Shown piece after piece: positions 1 through 3,808 of a stretch of 7,553 bases of DNA (position 1 is its first letter; every line of letters begins with the position of its first letter). The translations under genes and the position numbers were made by a program. Source of the stretch: JAUVZF01 sp964539385 (GTDB lineage: Bacteria; Planctomycetota; Phycisphaerae; FEN-1346); the NCBI GenBank assembly GCA_964539385.1, contig CAZIJC010000206.1, forward strand, positions 1 through 7,553. The letters are read 5' to 3'. The notes beneath the pieces were generated by a model, which was not told the DNA's origin, made no database searches, and saw only the letters and a program-made list of their open reading frames with translations.

Positions 1-41
1 GTCCGTTTTGTTCCGTTTTTGTTCGGTTTTGTTCCGTTTTT
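1..41. repeat. T-rich short tandem repeat (about 10-11 bp unit)
   Basis: Four imperfect copies of GTTCCGTTTTT lie head to tail at 1-9, 10-20, 21-30 and 31-41. The first lacks a T, the third has C to G and one T fewer. The array may continue beyond the window edge. It is followed by more T/G-rich DNA to about 60. No function can be read from it. On the minus strand it is an A-rich tract that could encode a K/T/E/Q/N-rich tail, but I do not call a gene there. Confidence 0.7.
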
Positions 42-121
42 GAGGGGTTTTTGAAAGGGGCAAAATTGACGTAAGTCACCATGCCACAATGGCAGCCGGC
101 GCGCGCGGCCGCGCAGAGGCC

Positions 122-187
122 AAAAAGTTGTTAGAGTTCTAACAAAATCCGGGGTGGGCGAAAAAGTAGTTAGAGTTCTAACAAAAT
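122..187. repeat. Two copies of a 27-bp dyad-containing direct repeat (possible operators)
   Basis: Positions 122-148 and 161-187 match at 26 of 27 bases, with a period of 39 bp. Each copy contains GTTAGA-GT-TCTAAC, a 6-bp inverted repeat around a 2-bp centre, flanked by A-rich DNA (AAAAAGT on the left, AAAAT on the right). Tandem, phased dyads in AT-rich sequence inside GC-rich DNA resemble operator sites for a dimeric helix-turn-helix repressor. They could equally be members of a dispersed intergenic repeat family. No gene or promoter next to them inside the window identifies a target. The repeat is seen directly; the operator role is inference. Confidence 0.75.
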
Positions 188-282
188 TGGGCGAGCCGGA
201 CCGGCAAAGGGCAACAGCCCTTTTAGCCGCGATCCCGGCGCGCCGGGAGAGCGCGTGCCGTTGGCGGACGGTGGCTCGCCCA
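188..282. repeat. Nested inverted-repeat element
   Basis: The element is bounded by exact 10-bp inverted arms, TGGGCGAGCC at 188-197 and GGCTCGCCCA at 273-282. Inside are a hairpin with stem AAAGGGC/GCCCTTT and loop AACA (206-223, followed by one more T) and a perfect 16-bp palindrome TCCCGGCGCGCCGGGA (233-248). Any RNA from this stretch would fold strongly on either strand. It lies about 130 bp downstream of the stop of minus-strand gene C and could help end that operon, but it lacks a good U-tract in that direction. A small mobile or dispersed palindromic element is the main alternative. Confidence 0.6.
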
Positions 283-285
283 GCC

Positions 286-316
286 AATGCCAAATGAGAA
301 ATGCCAAATGCCAAAG
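286..316. repeat. AATGCCAAATG short repeat
   Basis: The motif ATGCCAAATG occurs twice (287-296 and 301-310), separated by AGAA and followed by a third partial copy CCAAAG. It looks like simple intergenic repeat DNA. The rest of 317-415 shows no gene or clear structure that I can support. Confidence 0.55.
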
Positions 317-415
317 ACCCGCCTGCGGCGGGGAACAGGGGTAAAGCCAATTTCGGATTGCGGCAGGCTCCTTGCCGATGCTGAGGGGCGATGAAAGGCA
401 TGTCCCACGCCGACA

Positions 416-1252
416 TCACGCAGCTGGCTTGGCTGGCGGACCTCGCTTCATAATCCGCTGGTGACGCTTGCCCAACAACGGGCAAAGGGCCGAGAACGAA
501 TGATCGGTGTGGTAAAGGATGTGCCTCGGCGGCTGTTCCAGTGCGATCAGAATATCGCCTATTCTGTAGCAGCTCCTGCAGTTCGGGGGCTTGCGCTTCA
601 CGAGAAACTGGATGAGGTTCTCTCGAAGCTTCTTGTAGCTTGCTCGTGCCTTATACGTTGGACAATCGACTAGGGCGTCCGGCGGCGTTTTTCGAATGAC
701 GTTCACCTGGCCGCGTCGGCCTTGGGCCGTACCCACCAACTCTGCAACCTTGCATGTATGGTCCTCGGCAGTAAACCTCTTATAGAAATCACGCAGCAGC
801 TCTCGCAGCGTAGCGTGGCCTTCGAGCTCGATGTGCACTTCCCCCTTCTTACACCCGGTCTTGGCGCTAACCGACTTGGCGATTGTCTTGTCATACGTCA
901 GCGCCAAGTCCAAGACCTGCATCCCAAACTGTTCGATCGGCTCGCTGGCCGGGTCGGCGAGGATCCGTTGCAGATACATCGCCGCCCATTTCAAGACCGT
1001 TTTGGGAGCCCGGCCGTATCCCTCCGAGAAGCGGTCAAGAGCCTTCGTAATGTCGCCGATGTTACGCGCCTCGAAATAGACCTGGATGCCAGTGATAATC
1101 CATAGCCTGAAGAACTCCATGCGCAGATATTGACTCTTATAGTAGGCGCAGGTCTTCCCCTGGGGAGGAATCTGATTTGAAAGCTCCGGTTCCCAGTCCC
1201 GTCTCACTGCGGCTAGGGCGCAAGAACTCTCAATGAGCAGTTTCCTTTTCAT
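416..1252 (-). CDS. Gene C: putative PIN-like nuclease, 278 aa
   Basis: This is the last gene of a three-gene minus-strand operon; its ATG lies 8 bp after the stop of gene B. I do not recognise a named family, but the two ends look like a PIN-type ribonuclease fold. The N-terminus has a hydrophobic strand followed by an acidic residue (KRKLLIESSCALAAV, E8 where PIN proteins usually have Asp). A second acidic residue, E46, lies in the helix YLRMEFFRLW. The C-terminus has IGDILIAL (D233) and HTDHSF (D250), matching the usual GDALIA and TxDxxF elements before a final LGK. PIN domains are about 130 aa, so the roughly 185 residues between E46 and D233 would be a large, mostly helical, Lys/Arg-rich insertion. 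The SD is weak: AGG abuts the ATG and a GGGG lies about 11 nt upstream, which suggests coupling to gene B. The coding call is solid; the PIN assignment is inference from motif order. Confidence 0.78.
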   Translation of the reverse strand: MKRKLLIESSCALAAVRRDWEPELSNQIPPQGKTCAYYKSQYLRMEFFRLWIITGIQVYFEARNIGDITKALDRFSEGYGRAPKTVLKWAAMYLQRILADPASEPIEQFGMQVLDLALTYDKTIAKSVSAKTGCKKGEVHIELEGHATLRELLRDFYKRFTAEDHTCKVAELVGTAQGRRGQVNVIRKTPPDALVDCPTYKARASYKKLRENLIQFLVKRKPPNCRSCYRIGDILIALEQPPRHILYHTDHSFSALCPLLGKRHQRIMKRGPPAKPAA

Positions 1253-1260
1253 CCTGCATG

Positions 1261-1869
1261 CTACCCCAGCAGATTCGCTTCCAGAAGGGTTGTATGAACG
1301 TCGTTGTAGACACTGAAAGCAAGAGCGCTCTCGCCGGTCAGATCGGGCCTGCTTAAGACGTCAAGCAGCACTTCGTGGAGACCCTCCTTGTGCATCCGGA
1401 GGTAGCTTTCACCCGTCAGAGCATCGCGCAGAAGCTGCAAGATGCCAGAGAAAGTCTCTTCGTAGGGCACTGACCGGAACTCAGGCATCCACTTGTTCAG
1501 TTCCTCAACGAACATATCCACGTCAATCGCGAACCCAGGCGTGCCGGCTCCGGCGCAAGCTTGCTCCCACTTCTCCCGCAGTTCACGAACCACACGACGC
1601 CTCAGGATTCCCCACTTCGCCACAGTCTTGTCTCGGATAAGGTGGCGAGCGACAGATGGCAAAGCAACCTGCAGAAGAGATAGCTCGTCCGGAAGTGCTT
1701 TAGGCGTCGCGGTAACCGACCCGAGCAGAGATGGAGGTGTGTGCGTGGTGCCCCCCGTCGTCCCTCTCTCGCTGTGCGCCTCTTCCCCAGGCTGCCCGGC
1801 AGGCGCATATCCCTGATGGGTCGCCTCGTTGCTGCCCGAAGAAGAAACCTGTTCCGCCGACGGAGGCAT
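1261..1869 (-). CDS. Gene B: hypothetical protein with disordered N-terminus and helical C-terminus, 202 aa
   Basis: The start is placed at the ATG whose A is shared with the TAA stop of gene A (TAATG at 1871-1867). A GGAG (1881-1878) sits 8 nt upstream. An upstream in-frame ATG at 1953 would overlap gene A by 85 bp and is not preferred. Residues 1-58 are low in complexity and rich in Pro, Ser, Gly, Thr and Glu, as in an unstructured linker or tail. From about residue 59 (LPDELSLLQVALPSVARHL) the sequence is amphipathic and probably all-helical, with charged stretches such as RRRVVRELREKWEQ and a final segment after LTGESALAF. No signal peptide, membrane segment or catalytic motif is visible. 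Its position between a possible nuclease-fold protein and a PIN-like protein, with coupled translation, suggests an adaptor or regulatory partner. That role is inference only. Confidence 0.75.
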   Translation of the reverse strand: MPPSAEQVSSSGSNEATHQGYAPAGQPGEEAHSERGTTGGTTHTPPSLLGSVTATPKALPDELSLLQVALPSVARHLIRDKTVAKWGILRRRVVRELREKWEQACAGAGTPGFAIDVDMFVEELNKWMPEFRSVPYEETFSGILQLLRDALTGESYLRMHKEGLHEVLLDVLSRPDLTGESALAFSVYNDVHTTLLEANLLG

Positions 1870-2609
1870 TACGTCGTCTCCAGAACCAGCGCCTTGATAC
1901 CCTCGAAAACAGAAATCGCGTGCGACGCGGCTTCTTTCACAAAAGCAGGCCACGAGTCCGACGGGACCTCACCTTCACGGTATAAGTCGAGATCGAAGTA
2001 AAGGAATGAATCCGGCACGGTACCATAAAAGACCTGAAGCGCGTCGCTCTCTTGCGGCGGAGGAAAGAGCCTGGTTATCTCACCAATGCCATTAATTCTG
2101 TCTAGGCCCTGCTTTCTTTCCATCGGGCCGACACGAAGCGCCCCTTTGCCCTCATCCCGAACGTAGTCATAGTGCAATGCGATGTCCGCCACATTCCCCG
2201 AAGTGACCCGTGCCAGCTCTTCATGCCTGCCGAGACAAAGCGGACGCAACTGGTCCTTAAGCTCCTCGAAAGCCAAACCGACATCGACAAAAACGACTAG
2301 ATTCAAACCCATACGCGTCAACGTGCTTTTCCGCAGATCAGTAAGTGCCCTTCTCACCCGGCTTGCCGACTTTAGGATCTTGGCATTTAGATCCTCAGGG
2401 TTGGCCACCTCGAAATGCGTTCGCCTATGGGCAAGCCCCAGCGACTCCCGGCGGCCAGGGTCGTGCAACCCTGCCGCGAGCCGACTCGTCGACCAATGCT
2501 CGAAATCGGGCTCCTGGTGGGCTGCTGCGCGGTTAAGCCTGTCGTAGAAGTTGAGCTCGGCTTTGTAGTCAGCCGCGCCAAAGACGCGGACAATCTCGCC
2601 TAGGGCCAT
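1869..2609 (-). CDS. Gene A: hypothetical protein, possible degenerate PD-(D/E)XK fold, 246 aa
   Basis: This is the first gene of the minus-strand operon. The ATG is preceded by a strong GGAGG (2621-2617) with a 7-nt spacer. It is a soluble protein with no signal or membrane segment. The central part follows the order of many restriction-endonuclease-like proteins: PDF (D35), then a strand with HFEVANPED (E67), then a helix with basic residues (SRVRRALTDLRKS, about 83-95), then a hydrophobic strand LNLVVFVDVG (about 102-111). In active PD-(D/E)XK enzymes the second motif is E-x-K. Here it reads E67-V-A69, so the catalytic Lys is missing or moved, perhaps to K77 or K80. The C-terminal third contains VFYGTVPDSFLYFDLDLY and ends in a helix. 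A weak promoter (TTGCCT, 17 bp, GATCAT) can be drawn in the 120 bp upstream. The coding call is firm; the fold is a tentative reading, and an unrelated alpha/beta protein is possible. Confidence 0.78.
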   Translation of the reverse strand: MALGEIVRVFGAADYKAELNFYDRLNRAAAHQEPDFEHWSTSRLAAGLHDPGRRESLGLAHRRTHFEVANPEDLNAKILKSASRVRRALTDLRKSTLTRMGLNLVVFVDVGLAFEELKDQLRPLCLGRHEELARVTSGNVADIALHYDYVRDEGKGALRVGPMERKQGLDRINGIGEITRLFPPPQESDALQVFYGTVPDSFLYFDLDLYREGEVPSDSWPAFVKEAASHAISVFEGIKALVLETT

Positions 2610-2730
2610 GCTGGCGCCTCCAAGTGATCTGGTGGTCCCGTGCCTAGTGTTCTTTCATGATCACGCCTAGAATCAGGAAAGGCAACCTGGCGACCTTGTT
2701 GGCTCTTTTCGCCTTACCGCCCTTCTGCGT

Positions 2731-2811
2731 TCAGGTTCCCGTGTTTGGCCGCCGCCGGACGATGATTTCCACGTTCCCCACGCGAGGGCGGCTGGCCTCG
2801 GCCCAGCCCAT
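2731..2811 (-). CDS. Possible micro-ORF, 26 aa
   Basis: ATG at 2811-2809 preceded by GAAGGG immediately upstream, ending in TGA at 2733-2731. The peptide runs MGWAEASRPRVGNVEIIV and then RRRPNTGT. The hydrophobic core VGNVEIIV and basic tail look more protein-like than random GC-rich DNA. It starts 10 bp after the stop of the helical ORF at 2822-2950, in the same relative place as the four-Cys gene after the paralogous tail at 3277-3366. It is too short to judge by composition and could be a remnant of a longer gene. Confidence 0.25.
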   Translation of the reverse strand: MGWAEASRPRVGNVEIIVRRRPNTGT

Positions 2812-2821
2812 CCCTTCGCGT

Positions 2822-2950
2822 TCATGTTTCGTCCCCCTTCGATTCGAGTGTCCCCGGTCCGCGCTCGCGGATCGTCCGCACGATCTCGGCGACCTCTCGC
2901 TCCAACTCCCTGACGTGGCGGGCCGTCAGGAGCAGCAGTTCCCTGGTCAT
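2822..2950 (-). CDS. Small helical protein, 42 aa (start uncertain), paralogous tail to 3277-3366
   Basis: The frame ends at TGA 2824-2822 and is open back to a stop near 3010. ATG 2950 gives 42 aa: MTRELLLLTARHVRELEREV, then AEIVRTIRERG and the hydrophilic end ESKGDET. GTG codons at 2962 and 2971 are alternative starts; AGGAG abuts the ATG at 2950, so no start has ideal spacing. The regular Leu/Val with Arg/Glu spacing predicts one long amphipathic helix that could dimerise as a coiled coil. The last 23 residues match the 29-aa remnant at 3277-3366 closely (AEIVRTIRERGPGT against AEFVRTIRERGTGT, then an identical ESKGDET). Conservation of reading frame between the copies argues that it is, or recently was, coding. 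Function unknown. Confidence 0.45.
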   Translation of the reverse strand: MTRELLLLTARHVRELEREVAEIVRTIRERGPGTLESKGDET

Positions 2951-3069
2951 CTCCTGGTCCACGCCGCCCACCGCCGCGTCGCCTACATTATCCCACCCAG
3001 ACCTCCCAAATCAAGCCGTAACCGCCTCCTGCCGCCAGCATCGCGTCCGGGCTTGCCCGGCCACCGTCT

Positions 3070-3261
3070 TCAGTCAGCCATAGACCTCATCTCCCAGTCT
3101 CCACAGAAATCAGATTCCTTAGTGGTCGGCCACAAGTAGTGTTCATTACACGGCTCCAGGATGACCGGGGTCGGCGGGTATCTGTGGCACTTCCCCAGGG
3201 GTTCGTTGTCCTCGGCTGCTTCCCAAAACTTGCAAGTCCGACACACAGTTTTCTCCGACAC
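3070..3261 (-). CDS. Small four-Cys (zinc-ribbon-like) hypothetical protein, 63 aa
   Basis: The start is GTG (3261-3259), fixed by an excellent AGGAGG at 3273-3268 with a 6-nt spacer. An ATG at 3280 is in another frame. The protein has C7-x2-C10 followed by KFW, then GKC25-HRYPPTP, a WP at 44-45, and DFC53-GDW near the C-terminus. This Cys spacing with aromatic residues around each pair is typical of small metal-binding proteins found widely in bacterial and phage genomes, and zinc binding by C7, C10, C25 and C53 is likely. C38 is an extra cysteine. There is no signal peptide. It follows the 29-aa remnant at 3277-3366 by 15 bp. Its biological role is unknown; the gene call is strong because both the RBS and the Cys pattern are clear. 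Confidence 0.8.
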   Translation of the reverse strand: MSEKTVCRTCKFWEAAEDNEPLGKCHRYPPTPVILEPCNEHYLWPTTKESDFCGDWEMRSMAD

Positions 3262-3276
3262 GATCTCCCTCCTTCT

Positions 3277-3366
3277 TCATGTTTCGTCCCCCTTCGATTC
3301 GGGCGTCCCCGTTCCGCGCTCGCGGATCGTTCGCACGAACTCGGCCAGGCCGCATGCCCTCAGCAT
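3277..3366 (-). pseudogene. 29-codon gene-tail remnant, paralogue of 2822-2950
   Basis: An ATG at 3366 opens a 29-aa frame, MLRACGLAEFVRTIRERG and then TGTPESKGDET, ending at TGA 3279-3277. From LAE onward it parallels the C-terminus of the 42-aa ORF downstream on the same strand. The first six residues do not match, and an 18-bp perfect palindrome lies immediately upstream (3371-3388), so the 5' part of the gene appears replaced or lost. It could still be translated as a leader to the four-Cys gene 15 bp downstream. I call it a remnant because of the missing helix. Confidence 0.45.
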
Positions 3367-3370
3367 GATT

Positions 3371-3388
3371 GCCGGGGCATGCCCCGGC
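3371..3388. repeat. Perfect 18-bp palindrome
   Basis: GCCGGGGCATGCCCCGGC is its own reverse complement. It sits 5 bp from the ATG of the truncated tail gene and is followed by a CTACGGCTACGG repeat. It is either a cruciform or hairpin site, or one end of a small palindromic intergenic element. Confidence 0.7.
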
Positions 3389-3413
3389 CTACGGCTACGG
3401 CTGTCATGAGTGT

Positions 3414-3442
3414 AGAGTAATGGGAGATGTCAGGTCGGTCAA
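3414..3442 (-). promoter_or_regulatory. Weak candidate sigma70-type promoter for the small-gene cluster
   Basis: On the minus strand TTGACC (3442-3437) is followed after exactly 17 bp by TACTCT (3419-3414). The -35 matches consensus at 5 of 6 positions and the -10 at only 3 of 6. It points towards the remnant at 3366 and the four-Cys gene. The spacing is good but the -10 is poor, so this is tentative. Confidence 0.25.
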
Positions 3443-3549
3443 GATAAATCACGTGCGGTAGCGTCGCGGAAATGAACGGCGAACGGCAACAGCCCGTTCG
3501 AATGCGGAATTCGGAACGCGGCCGGCCGTGGGACACAGGCCGAACAACG

Positions 3550-3788
3550 CACGGCCGGACAAGACCGGCCGTGGCACACGGCGGGGCGGGGATCGGCGGC
3601 TTGGGCTGGGATGCGCAGGCCTTGAGGCGCGGGGGCGCGGTTGGTAAGATGTGGTGCCGGGAGGCTCGAAAAACACACGGCCGGGCAAGACCGGCCGTGG
3701 CACGCGCGCGGTGGGTGCGGAGACCCACCGCGCAAAACTCGAAAAACGCACGGCTCGAAAAACGCACGGCCGGGCAAGACCGGCCGTG
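3550..3788. repeat. Three copies of a palindromic hairpin repeat (REP-like)
   Basis: CACGGCCGG-(A/G)CAAGA-CCGGCCGTG occurs at 3550-3573, 3676-3699 and 3765-3788, each a perfect 9-bp stem with a 6-nt loop and followed by GCAC. Start-to-start spacing is 126 and 89 bp. A degenerate copy without the loop is visible around 3521-3540. The last copy is preceded by an exact 16-bp tandem duplication, CTCGAAAAACGCACGG (3738-3753 and 3754-3769), and the second copy by a similar CTCGAAAAACACACGG. The identical loops argue for a mobile or dispersed REP-like family and not random palindromes. The stretch 3421-3808 holds no gene that I can support. The last hairpin ends 8 nt before the Shine-Dalgarno of the GH127 gene. 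Confidence 0.85.
3622..3650 (+). promoter_or_regulatory. Candidate promoter for the GH127 gene
   Basis: TTGAGG (3622-3627) and TAAGAT (3645-3650) are separated by 17 bp; each box matches the sigma70 consensus at 4 of 6 positions. Transcription from about 3657 would give a 5' leader of about 150 nt that includes two of the palindromic hairpins (3676-3699 and 3765-3788). No better match was seen between 3450 and 3800 on the plus strand. Confidence 0.4.
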
Positions 3789-3808
3789 GCACACATGGAG
3801 TGACGGCA

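Larger units (their letters stand above)
2821..3348 (-). repeat. Pair of about 73-bp direct repeats (2821-2893 and 3276-3348)
   Basis: Both units lie in the same orientation and I count 7 mismatches in 73 positions. They encode the same C-terminal tail and the same TGA. Homology ends at about the same codon upstream (before VAE or LAE) and just after the stop. The DNA between the copies holds the four-Cys gene and 100 bp without a clear ORF. This suggests duplication of a small gene, or of a cassette made of tail plus following small gene, with later decay. Confidence 0.8.

Noticed and set aside
1..82. Minus-strand open frame from an ATG at 82 running off the left edge (MVTYVNFAPFKNPSKTEQN)
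   Set aside because: Its downstream half is encoded by the T-rich tandem repeat, no convincing Shine-Dalgarno is present, and its end is outside the window. It may be a real partial gene but cannot be supported here.
223..408. 61-aa minus-strand ORF
   Set aside because: It lies across the nested inverted repeat and the AATGCCAAATG repeat; its composition is that of repeat DNA and there is no supporting ribosome site.
722..1105. 127-aa plus-strand ORF
   Set aside because: Antisense to gene C, which has better start context and motif content.
1870..1953. Upstream start for gene B at 1953
   Set aside because: It would overlap gene A by 85 bp; the TAATG start at 1869 has a GGAG at proper distance.
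2657..3139. 160-aa plus-strand ORF
   Set aside because: Opposite to the small-gene cluster on the minus strand, without a Shine-Dalgarno, and Pro/Arg/Ser-rich as expected of a shadow frame.
3550..3788. CRISPR array
   Set aside because: Only three units, with irregular spacing (126 and 89 bp) and long non-uniform intervals; the repeats are fully palindromic hairpins, and no cas gene is present.
3641..3808. N-terminal extension of the GH127 protein
   Set aside because: The 56 added codons are translated palindromic repeats; the ATG at 3809 begins a clear signal peptide with a good ribosome site.
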